Of a stretch of DNA of 64,000 nt, positions 34,351 to 40,930 are shown piece after piece (within the stretch, counting starts at the first letter, position 1; every line of letters begins with the position of its first letter). The DNA is taken from the NCBI RefSeq assembly GCF_001571105.1, contig NZ_BCTD01000004.1; one strand, 5' to 3'. The stretch is from Azotobacter vinelandii (GTDB lineage Bacteria; Pseudomonadota; Gammaproteobacteria; Pseudomonadales; Pseudomonadaceae). The notes below the pieces were generated by a model, which was not told the origin of the DNA, made no database searches, and saw only the letters and a list, made by a program, of their open reading frames with translations. The position numbers and the translations under genes were made by a program.

Positions 34351-34761
34351 ATGACGGATTTTCAACGCTGCCAGTCGGCGGCGACGGGATCGGCTTGCCC
34401 GGTGAAGCCCGCCACCCTCATCGACGCGAACCTGGCGCAACTGGACCGGGCACAGGGCCGGGAGGAACTGGCCTACGCCACGGGCTTTGCCGTTGGGGCA
34501 GCGCTGGCGCTGGAGACCGTGGGCCTGCTGAGTGCCACAGCATGCGAGGCGGCGACCCGTGCCGCCAAGGACGCAGCGGATGCCCGGCGCCTTGCCTGGG
34601 ATGCCGCACGGATCGATGCCGGGCTGGCGCTTCCTGCTGGCGCCAGCCACACCGCGTCCGACGAAAGCCTGCTTCAGCGTCTGGCCCATGCCCGTGCCGA
34701 GGAGGAACGCCGCAAGCAGCGGAATGCCGCACGGACCAAGGAGGCAGACCATGACCAGTAA
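34351..34761 (+). CDS. Hypothetical alanine-rich helical protein
   Basis: 136 residues, strongly helical and alanine-rich with a charged, probably coiled-coil C-terminus (LAHARAEEERRKQRNAARTK). No family is recognised. It begins three bases after the preceding stop and overlaps the start of the primase remnant by 11 bases, as expected inside one replication operon. Confidence 0.62.
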   Translation: MTDFQRCQSAATGSACPVKPATLIDANLAQLDRAQGREELAYATGFAVGAALALETVGLLSATACEAATRAAKDAADARRLAWDAARIDAGLALPAGASHTASDESLLQRLAHARAEEERRKQRNAARTKEADHDQ

Positions 34762-35226
34762 CCCCGAAGTCCTGTTCCGCGATGCCCTGCAATCGGTATT
34801 CGGCCCGCTGGCGGCAAGCGCTTCCTGTACGGCGGGCGGGTGACGGGCTGCCATTCGCCCATCGGCCGCCTGGAGCCAGGGCAGCCGCTCTACCTCTGCG
34901 AGGGCTGGGCGACCGGGGCGACGATCCTCAAGGAAACCGGTTGCCCCGTGGCCTGCGCCCTGAATGCCGGCAACCTGCTGGCGGTCGGGCAGGAACTGCG
35001 ACGCCGCCACCCGGCCGCCGTGCTGGTCGTGGCCGGCGACGACGACCGCCAGACCGAGGTCGAGGGCAAGGGCAACCCCGGCCGGATCGCCGCCAACCGT
35101 GCCGCCGTGGCGCTGGGCTGCGACGTGGTGTTCCCGTCCTGGCCCGCCGGGGCGCCGCTCCACCTGACCGATTACAACGACCTGCGCCAGTGGCTGAAGC
35201 GCCAGCGCAGGCAGGAGGCTTCATGA
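34751..35226 (+). pseudogene. P4-type primase with internal deletion and frame change; TOPRIM part survives
   Basis: The frame from 34751 gives MTSNPEVLFRDALQSVFGPL, typical of the very N-terminus of integrative-element primases, then stops at 34843. From about 34812 another frame gives GKRFLYGGRVTGCHSPIGRL and a TOPRIM domain: PLYLCEGWATGATILKETG (catalytic glutamate), VACALNAGNLLAVGQEL, VLVVAGDDDRQTEVEGKGNPG (DxD). The zinc finger and catalytic core, roughly 200 residues, are missing. The gene is the remains of the replication primase. An isolated TOPRIM polypeptide could still be made from GTG 34840. Confidence 0.8.
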
Positions 35227-35615
35227 CCGATCATAGAGACGACACCACCGGCGCAGGCGGCAACGTCGTGCCCTTCGCCAGGACTGCTCCGGCCATCAAG
35301 CCAGAACGCCCCTGCTGGGGCGTCTATCAGGGATGGGTGCAGAACGAAAAGGGAAGCAGGCTCAAGCCGGGCGTCTACTGGCACGGCTACCGGGGCGAGG
35401 ACTTCAAGCGCGGCCCGCTGTTCGAGGCGTGTATCGAGGCCATGGGGCACTTCATCCGCACCGCCCCCAAGGGCACACTGCCCGATCCGTTCGGCCCGGA
35501 TGGCCCGCTCTATGGCGCCCCGGTTCGCATGGTCCAGCCGGACGGCACCGTGACCATCAAGCGGCCCGACCTGACCGTGCACGACGCCAGCGGCTCCCGC
35601 GTGGTGAAGCGGTAG
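35223..35615 (+). CDS. Hypothetical protein, possibly the truncated start of a DUF927-type helicase
   Basis: 130 residues from ATG 35223, overlapping the primase stop (ATGA). The segment ERPCWGVYQGWVQNEKGSRL and KPGVYWHGYRGEDF recalls the N-terminus of the DUF927 replication helicases that usually follow such primases. After that the sequence (EACIEAMGHFIRTAPKGTLP) does not match that family to my reading. It may be a truncated or fused remnant. The function is uncertain. Confidence 0.5.
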   Translation: MTDHRDDTTGAGGNVVPFARTAPAIKPERPCWGVYQGWVQNEKGSRLKPGVYWHGYRGEDFKRGPLFEACIEAMGHFIRTAPKGTLPDPFGPDGPLYGAPVRMVQPDGTVTIKRPDLTVHDASGSRVVKR

Positions 35616-35656
35616 GCTGGCGCCGATTGGTCTGTTTCGGATCAAAAGTACGAGAT

Positions 35657-35670
35657 AGACCGATCGGTCT
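35657..35670. repeat. 14-bp perfect palindrome
   Basis: AGACCGATCGGTCT. The element GATTGGTCT also occurs just upstream (35626) and, inverted, as AGACCAATC near 35950. These bracket the possible origin region with related half-sites and could be protein-binding sites. Confidence 0.45.
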
Positions 35671-35711
35671 CACTGAGTCCCCCTCGACTATGAGCCGGGC
35701 CTTGCCGGCAG

Positions 35712-35759
35712 CGTGACAAGTCACGAGCGGTCACGCACTGCCACGACGAGTCACGCGGC
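35712..35759 (+). repeat. Array of decamer-spaced GTCACG repeats (candidate iterons / origin)
   Basis: GTCACG occurs at 35720, 35730 and 35750, and GCCACG at 35740, so four units are spaced exactly 10 bp apart on one face of the helix. An inverted copy CGTGAC lies at 35712-35717. The array sits about 100 bp past the end of the primase/helicase remnant, the place of replication origins in P4-like elements, whose primase binds short iterons. Confidence 0.6.
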
Positions 35760-35801
35760 ATTCCCTAGGCGCATGTAGCTGGTCTGCACCGGTCGAGCCA
35801 G

Positions 35802-35855
35802 CCCCCTGTTGGGTCCTTCCTGGCCCCCCGGCGGTCGCGGGTAATTCGCGCCCCG
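35802..35855 (-). repeat. 54-bp structured repeat, left inverted copy
   Basis: On the minus strand it reads CGGGGCGCGAATTACCCGCG, a G-rich middle, then AGGAAGGACCCAACAGGGGG. It is 48 of 54 identical to 36132-36185 in opposite orientation. Each copy holds short hairpins (GCGCG...CGCG; CCnCnGGGGGG). Confidence 0.75.
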
Positions 35856-36131
35856 CCCGCGAAACATGTATGAACAAATTCCGCAGGTTGGTTGTTGTTT
35901 TGTCGTGCGGCGCCAAGCCCGCCCCGGCTGGGCGCTGGCGCTTCGGAATAGACCAATCAAGAGCAAGGCACCATTGATCGCTGTGCGCGCTATGCGGGCC
36001 GCTCAACGTGCTGGCTGTGTCCGAGGGTTTCCGCATTGCTGGCAGCCTCTGTGCGACTGCTGGCGCGACCTTCAGGCAAAACCGGAACCGGAAACAGGTC
36101 CGCGGCAGATTGCCCGTATGTAGTCCAAGAT

Positions 36132-36185
36132 CGGGGCGCGAATCACCCGCGCCCCCTGGGGGGCTGGGAAGGACCCAACAGGGGG
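36132..36185 (+). repeat. 54-bp structured repeat, right inverted copy
   Basis: On the plus strand it reads CGGGGCGCGAATCACCCGCG, CCCCCTGGGGGGCT, GGGAAGGACCCAACAGGGGG. The hairpins GCGCG-AATCACC-CGCGC and CCCCC/GGGGG are visible. With the left copy it encloses about 276 bp without a recognisable gene. The 35616-36318 stretch as a whole holds the palindrome, the iteron array, both copies of this repeat and an SOS box, but no convincing gene. Confidence 0.75.
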
Positions 36186-36249
36186 GGAGCGTGCATAAGG
36201 AGGGGTGGCGCCCACCGCGGTAGCTGGCCGGCTACCGAAACATGGATGC

Positions 36250-36265
36250 CTGTACGGATGACCAG
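36250..36265 (+). promoter_or_regulatory. LexA-type SOS box upstream of a small gene
   Basis: CTGTACGGATGACCAG fits the CTGT-N8-(A/C)CAG pattern of gammaproteobacterial LexA sites. It lies 53 bp upstream of the ATG at 36319. A close copy is at 36637-36652. Confidence 0.6.
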
Positions 36266-36318
36266 TACCAGCCAGCGGCGGCACACTACGCCGACCAGAC
36301 CACCAGCGAGGGCACACC

Positions 36319-36522
36319 ATGAGCATCATTCACCGCGACTACCTGCTCGAGCGGAAGGAGCCGGCCTTTCCGCGTGAACTGGCCGAGCTGATCGCCAGGA
36401 AGGCGCAGGCGCTGGCGGCACAGCTTGAGGACAAGGCGACGCGGGAGTTGGTCATAGCCGCCCGGCGACGCCTACGCGACGGCATGGACGCGGCAGAGGT
36501 CGCCCGCCAGTTGGGGCTGTGA
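36319..36522 (+). CDS. Small hypothetical protein behind an SOS box
   Basis: 67 residues: MSIIHRDYLLERKEPAFPRE, then a helical part (LIARKAQALAAQLEDKATRE) and a C-terminal AAEVARQLGL that could be the start of a helix-turn-helix. No family is recognised. The upstream CTGT-N8-CCAG box suggests DNA-damage induction, which for a mobile element would fit excision or replication control. Confidence 0.6.
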   Translation: MSIIHRDYLLERKEPAFPRELAELIARKAQALAAQLEDKATRELVIAARRRLRDGMDAAEVARQLGL

Positions 36523-36636
36523 CCTGCGCCCGGCAACGAAGCGCGACCGATCCGGCTCCAGTCCATCCCCCGGCGGGGGGCGAATCGTCCACCCTCAGAC
36601 TGAGGCCGGAGAGCTACCGGCGAAATCTGCCGAATG

Positions 36637-36652
36637 CTGTACGAATAACCAG
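36637..36652 (+). promoter_or_regulatory. Second LexA-type SOS box
   Basis: CTGTACGAATAACCAG, followed by GTATG, is very close to CTGTACGGATGACCAG followed by GTACC at 36250. No intact gene follows before the right attachment repeat, so its target was probably lost. The 36523-36972 stretch otherwise holds only the repeats listed below. Confidence 0.58.
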
Positions 36653-36764
36653 TATGCACCAGCGTCAACCAGAAGGGGGCGGCAATCAACCGCTCCCCTG
36701 TCGGCTTGGGATTGCATGGCACTTCTTGGGAAGAAAACAGGCCGAAAAGGGGGGTACTTTTCGA

Positions 36765-36787
36765 TTTGGGGGCATATTTGGGGGCAT
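36765..36787 (+). repeat. Paired direct repeats at the right end (candidate arm-type sites)
   Basis: TTTGGGGGCAT occurs at 36765-36775 and again at 36777-36787, a 12-bp period. This matches the pair beside the integrase (28989-29011). It lies 54 bp inside the right attachment repeat. Confidence 0.55.
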
Positions 36788-36840
36788 GACAAAAACAGAA
36801 CTTGCCGCAAATCCAGTAATGGCGCGGCATACAGCGATTG

Positions 36841-36935
36841 GTTCGAGTCCCTTCCGTCCCAAGCGTTACCAAACGCACCGAGAACCCCAGAAAACCGGCC
36901 TCTGAGCCGGTTTTTTGTTGTCCATGCTTCCCGTA
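36841..36935 (+). repeat. Right attachment-type repeat (attR side)
   Basis: GTTCGAGTCCCTTCCG, then CCCAAGCGTT, ACGCACCG, the terminator stem AAAACCGGC/GCCGGTTTT (36891-36914) and CCATGCTTCCCGTA. It is a degenerate copy of 28856-28966 lacking the tRNA CCA region. It marks the right end of the integrated element. The divergence indicates an old insertion or a different original donor site. Confidence 0.72.
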
Positions 36936-36972
36936 AGCCTGTTTTAACCACTGCCTTGGTTATCTCGCAGTC

Positions 36973-37225
36973 ATGCAGGCGATAACCCATCACCCCTACC
37001 CGACCGATGTCAGCGATGAGGAGCGGGCCTCCGTGGTCGCCGGGCGCCTATATCGACGAAGGGCCGAACGAGGCGAGCGTCCGGCGTTTCTTCGTCGAGG
37101 GGCTGCTGGCGGAGATTCGCCCCCGCAACCGCGACGCGGCCAAGGCTGTGCTGCGCCATGCCAGCGCGCACCAGCGACTCGAAGGCCACGCGGGCGACGC
37201 CATCCTCGAAAACCTGATCGGCTGA
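36973..37225 (+). pseudogene. Fragment of an IS5-type transposase joined to an unknown ORF remnant
   Basis: ATG 36973 gives MQAITHHPYPTDVSDEE, the characteristic start of IS5-family transposases, but the similarity ends after about 17 residues. In the next frame an open stretch to 37225 (GAYIDEGPNEASVRRFFVEG, ending DAILENLIG) has no family that I recognise. No terminal repeats or catalytic residues remain. It is a junction scar immediately beyond the right attachment repeat. Confidence 0.5.
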
Positions 37226-37340
37226 ACCGTACACCGGCGCCAGCCATCCCTATACCCGGAATGCCTCATGACCCAGCCCCAAGCTGGCCCGCTCTTCATG
37301 CCTGAAATACAAAGGGAGAAGTCAGCATCGGCCCATCCGA

Positions 37341-37577
37341 TCAAAGCCTTTCCAGCCGCTCCCAGTCGGCCAGCACACCGATATCCCGCGCCATGGTTTC
37401 AATATTCACATGATCGGCCAACACTGCACCGGTAGGTGTGGCGATATGGTAGAAACGGCCCACTTCAGGGTAGCGGACGCTATCGGCCTGACAGCGCTTG
37501 AGTTGCGTGTCGTGAGGGGTCAGTTTGCGGTTGATTCGGGCCAGCAGCGCTCGCTCGGTAATGTACTGGATCTCCAT
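37341..37577 (-). CDS. Small conserved hypothetical protein
   Basis: 78 residues from ATG 37577 with GGGAG at a six-base spacing: MEIQYITERALLARINRKLT, then CQADSVRYPEVGRFYHI and NIETMARDIGVLADWERLERL. I recall similar small proteins in Pseudomonas accessory regions, without known function. It is the only intact-looking gene in the scar between the element and rpsT. Confidence 0.7.
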   Translation of the reverse strand: MEIQYITERALLARINRKLTPHDTQLKRCQADSVRYPEVGRFYHIATPTGAVLADHVNIETMARDIGVLADWERLERL

Positions 37578-38209
37578 ATTCACTCCCTGGGTAATAACCG
37601 GCTCTGGAAATATGCAATGAACGCAAAATCCGGCGGACCGGTATCCGTTACAGTGCATCCCGCTGGAGCCAACCCATCCAATCGGTTGGTAATCGGCCCC
37701 AGACAAGCAGAGCTGTATTCAGGATACATGCCATAGAGCGATCAAAAGCGGCTGACAACATGGGGCCTGGGTACTCAGGCTTCCATGTCACGATGGCTGA
37801 TAGGAGGGATAGGCGGAAAGTCTGGAGCATGCCGAGTGCACACCACCCCGTTCGACCTTTTTTCGCGTCCGCGAAATCAAAGGATCGGGACTGGCCGGGG
37901 CCAGGATTCTGCTATTACATAAAACCACATGTACTGTCGGCCTATTCGGTTCCCCATATTGCGCTATACCAAGCACCGCCAGGCATTGACGGCACACTAC
38001 GCCGACCATCCACCGCTCACCCGGAAGGCTCTCCCGGCCAAAGCCCCCATGCCAACTACTCCCCCGAGGCGTGGGAGTGAAGATAACCAACCGCCACCAT
38101 GTCGAGGCTCACACAATTTTTCCAATCCGCCATTCGGCGGGCGTTTCAAGCGATTGTCCTGGACGATTAACGTATCCGCTCATGCGATTGACCTGACAGA
38201 GCCTTTCCC
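37578..38209. other. Gene-poor scar between the element and rpsT
   Basis: No open frame here looks real on either strand. The one recognisable structure is GGCACACTACGCCGACCA at 37991-38008, an 18-bp exact copy of 36280-36297 inside the element. This suggests element-derived debris extends almost to rpsT. Confidence 0.5.
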
Positions 38210-38238
38210 TTGACATCCCTCCCGCGTCTCGGCATGAT
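38210..38238 (+). promoter_or_regulatory. Promoter of rpsT
   Basis: TTGACA (38210-38215), a 17-bp spacer and CATGAT (38233-38238), 45 bp upstream of the GTG start. Confidence 0.75.
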
Positions 38239-38283
38239 TCGCGGCCTTATTTGTTCGTATCCCCAGTTTCGAGGAGCTTGACG

Positions 38284-38559
38284 GTGGCCAACTCACCTTC
38301 TGCCAAAAAACGCGCCAAACAGGCTGAGAAGCGTCGTAGCCATAACGCCAGCCTGCGCTCGATGGTTCGTACCTACATCAAGAACGTGGTCAAGGCGATC
38401 GACGCCAAGGACCTGGACAAGGCCAAGACCGCCTACACTGCCGCCGTTCCGGTGATCGACCGCATGGCCGACAAGGGCATCATCCACAAGAACAAGGCCG
38501 CTCGCCACAAGAGCCGCCTGAACGCACACATCAAGGCACTCGGCACAGCCGCTGCTTGA
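38284..38559 (+). CDS. rpsT: 30S ribosomal protein S20
   Basis: Primary 16S rRNA-binding protein of 91 residues. GTG at 38284 is the start (ANSPSAKKRAKQAEKRRSHN) with GAGGAG upstream; an in-frame upstream ATG would add 11 unrelated residues. It is three-helix, lysine- and arginine-rich. It is a single gene with its own promoter and terminator. Confidence 0.97.
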   Translation: MANSPSAKKRAKQAEKRRSHNASLRSMVRTYIKNVVKAIDAKDLDKAKTAYTAAVPVIDRMADKGIIHKNKAARHKSRLNAHIKALGTAAA

Positions 38560-38578
38560 TCCGAAGCGTTCCGCGAAG

Positions 38579-38602
38579 AACCGGCCGAAGGCCGGTTTTT
38601 TG
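38579..38602 (+). terminator. Terminator of rpsT
   Basis: AACCGGCC-GAA-GGCCGGTT followed by TTTTG. Confidence 0.9.
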
Positions 38603-38687
38603 TTTTCCGCCGGCGGCTCCGGGCTCGCGCTTGCGCCCCACCCGTGTCCGGAATCAATCGCAAGAACTCGGAAATCGACGATTGAAT

Positions 38688-39221
38688 TCAGACCGACCCG
38701 GCATCCCGCCACTTGCGCTCATGGTCGAGCAGCCATTGCTTGCGCTCCAGACCTCCGCCGTAGCCGGTCAGCGTGCGGTCGCTTCCAATGACCCGGTGGC
38801 AAGGCACCACGATGCCGACAGGGTTCGCGCCGTTGGCCAGACCCACCGCGCGTACGGCCGAAGGCCGTCCGATTCGCGTGGCAAGATCGCGGTAGCTGAG
38901 CGTTTCGCCGCCGGGGATGTCGCGCAGTGCCGCCCAGACCTGGCGCTGGAAATCCGTGCCGCCCGTTGCGACGGTCAGCTTGTCGATGACCGCGATGTCA
39001 CCGTCGAAATAGGCGCGCATCGCCTGCGCGGCGCACGACTCGCACATGGCCTTCCGCAGGCCGACCCTGACGCCGGGGTATTGCCTGCGCATCAGCAGGC
39101 ACATGCGGTCTTCATGATCGTGCCAATCGAGGGCGCGCAACCTGCCCTGCTCATCCGTGACGAGCAACATTTGGCCGAGCGGCATTTCCACCCGTTCCAG
39201 CAAGAACTCCACGACAGACAT
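38688..39221 (-). CDS. ogt: Methylated-DNA--protein-cysteine S-methyltransferase
   Basis: Repairs O6-alkylguanine by irreversible transfer to its own cysteine (177 residues). The acceptor cysteine is in GIVVPCHRVIGSDRTLTGYGG. The helix-turn-helix region TDFQRQVWAALRDIPGGETL precedes it. The length and lack of an Ada N-terminal domain point to Ogt. Confidence 0.94.
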   Translation of the reverse strand: MSVVEFLLERVEMPLGQMLLVTDEQGRLRALDWHDHEDRMCLLMRRQYPGVRVGLRKAMCESCAAQAMRAYFDGDIAVIDKLTVATGGTDFQRQVWAALRDIPGGETLSYRDLATRIGRPSAVRAVGLANGANPVGIVVPCHRVIGSDRTLTGYGGGLERKQWLLDHERKWRDAGSV

Positions 39222-39263
39222 CGCTCCGCATTCCGGAAAATTTCCGGGAAGGTGGTATAGGCC

Positions 39264-39716
39264 TCACTCCCCCCAGGGCAGGATCGGAATCGCCGTCACC
39301 GCGTTCTGCGGGCTGCCCTCGATCACCCGGTCGCTGTAGACCAGGTACACCAGGGTATTGCGCTTCTCGTCGAAGAAACGCACCACCTGCATGCTCTTGA
39401 ATACCAGGGAGGTACGCTCCTTGAAGACCTCCTCGCCATCCTTGATCTCCTCGCGGAAATGGATCTTGCCGACCTGACGACAGGCGATGGAGGCTTCGGC
39501 ACGATCCTCGGCCAGCCCCAACCCACCCTTGACGCCACCGGTCCTGGGACGCGACAGGTAACAGGTCACCCCCTCGACCTTGGGGTCGTCGAAAGCCTCG
39601 ACGACGATCCGGTCGTTCGGGCCGAACCACTTGAACACGGTCGACACTTCGCCGATCCGCTCGGCCAGGGCCAGAGACGGCGACAGCAGCGCCAGCAACA
39701 ACGGAATCCTGCGCAT
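39264..39716 (-). CDS. creA: CreA family periplasmic protein
   Basis: 150 residues with a signal peptide (LLLALLSPSLALA, cleavage near residue 18). The CreA motifs are IGEVSTVFKWFGPNDRIVVEAFDDPKVEGVTCYLS, RPRTGGVKGGLGLAEDRAEA and RNTLVYLVYSDRVIEGSP, split across the chain. The function is unknown in the family. It lies just after proB on the minus strand. Confidence 0.9.
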   Translation of the reverse strand: MRRIPLLLALLSPSLALAERIGEVSTVFKWFGPNDRIVVEAFDDPKVEGVTCYLSRPRTGGVKGGLGLAEDRAEASIACRQVGKIHFREEIKDGEEVFKERTSLVFKSMQVVRFFDEKRNTLVYLVYSDRVIEGSPQNAVTAIPILPWGE

Positions 39717-39728
39717 AGCGCCCCCCCC

Positions 39729-40850
39729 TCAAACCAGAATCAGATTGTCGCGATGCACCAGTTCCGGCTCGTCGACATAACCCAGCAACTGCTCGATCTG
39801 CTCGGACGGATGACCGACGATCTTCTGCGCCTCGGCGGAACTGTAGTTCACCAGGCCACGGGCTATCTCGCGCCCCTCTCGATCGACGCAAACCACCATC
39901 TCGCCGCGGCGGAAATTCCCCACCACCGACTTCACCCCCACCGGTAGCAGGCTGCGGTGATGGTGGGTCAGCGCCGCTACCGCCCCGGCATCCAGCACCA
40001 GGGTGCCGCGCATTTGCAGATGCCCGGCCAGCCATTGCTTGCGTGCCGCCAGCATGCCCTGCTCGGGCGCCAGCAGGGTGCCCAGCCGCTCGCCGGCCTT
40101 GAGCCGATCCAGCACCCGCTCGATGCGCCCGCCGATGATCACCGTATGGGCCCCGGAACGGGCCGCCAGCCGCGCCGCGCGCAGCTTGGTCTGCATGCCG
40201 CCGCGGCCGAGGGCGCCACCGCTGGAGCCGGCGGCGCCGTCCAGGCGCGGGTCGTCGGCGCGCGCCTCGAAGATCAACCTGGCATCGGGATTGTTGCGCG
40301 GATCGGCATCGAACATGCCGTCGCGGTCGGTGAGGATGACCAACAGGTCCGCCTCCACCAGGTTGGCCACCAGCGCCGCCAGGGTATCGTTGTCGCCGAA
40401 GCGGATCTCGTCGGTGACCACGGTGTCGTTCTCGTTGATCACCGGGACGACACCGAGATCCAGCAGGGTGCGCAGGGTACTGCGGGCGTTCAGGTAGCGC
40501 TTGCGATCGGAGAGGTCGTCATGGGTCAGCAGGATCTGCGCGGTATGCCGGCTGTGCTCGGCGAAACTCGACTCCCAGGCCCGCACCAGCCCCATCTGCC
40601 CCACTGCAGCCGCCGCCTGCAACTCGTGGATGGACTTCGGGCGGGCGTTCCAGCCCAGTTGGCTCATGCCGGCCGCCACAGCGCCGGAAGACACCAGCAC
40701 CAGCTCCACGCCGGCCTCGCGCAGCGCCACCATCTGCTCGACCCAGACCGCCATCGAAGAACGGTCCAGGCCACGACCGTCGGCGGTCAGCAAGGCACTG
40801 CCGATCTTCACCACCCAACGCCGCGCACCTGTCACCTTATCGCGCATCAT
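39729..40850 (-). CDS. proB: Glutamate 5-kinase
   Basis: First step of proline synthesis (373 residues). The amino-acid kinase domain (VVKIGSALLTADGRG, VLVSSGAVAAGM, PVINENDTV, FGDNDTLAALVA) is followed by a C-terminal PUA domain (AGRLGTLLAPEQ region onward, GVKSVVGNFRRGEMV). Two adjacent ATGs are possible starts. It is downstream of obg, as in Pseudomonas. Confidence 0.96.
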   Translation of the reverse strand: MMRDKVTGARRWVVKIGSALLTADGRGLDRSSMAVWVEQMVALREAGVELVLVSSGAVAAGMSQLGWNARPKSIHELQAAAAVGQMGLVRAWESSFAEHSRHTAQILLTHDDLSDRKRYLNARSTLRTLLDLGVVPVINENDTVVTDEIRFGDNDTLAALVANLVEADLLVILTDRDGMFDADPRNNPDARLIFEARADDPRLDGAAGSSGGALGRGGMQTKLRAARLAARSGAHTVIIGGRIERVLDRLKAGERLGTLLAPEQGMLAARKQWLAGHLQMRGTLVLDAGAVAALTHHHRSLLPVGVKSVVGNFRRGEMVVCVDREGREIARGLVNYSSAEAQKIVGHPSEQIEQLLGYVDEPELVHRDNLILV

Positions 40851-40930
40851 CTCCGCCTTTCCGCTCTGTCTGTCAGACGGCGGGCCTGCCCCGCCGCCAA
40901 TCGCGGGCGGAACCCGTCCGCCCTACAGGA

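Noticed and set aside
36973..37225. A functional IS5-family insertion sequence
   Set aside because: Only about 17 N-terminal residues match. There are no catalytic residues, no terminal inverted repeats and no target duplication.
37760..38090. Open frames of about 100 codons on both strands in the scar before rpsT
   Set aside because: No ribosome sites, no plausible composition, and they overlap each other. Treated as non-coding.
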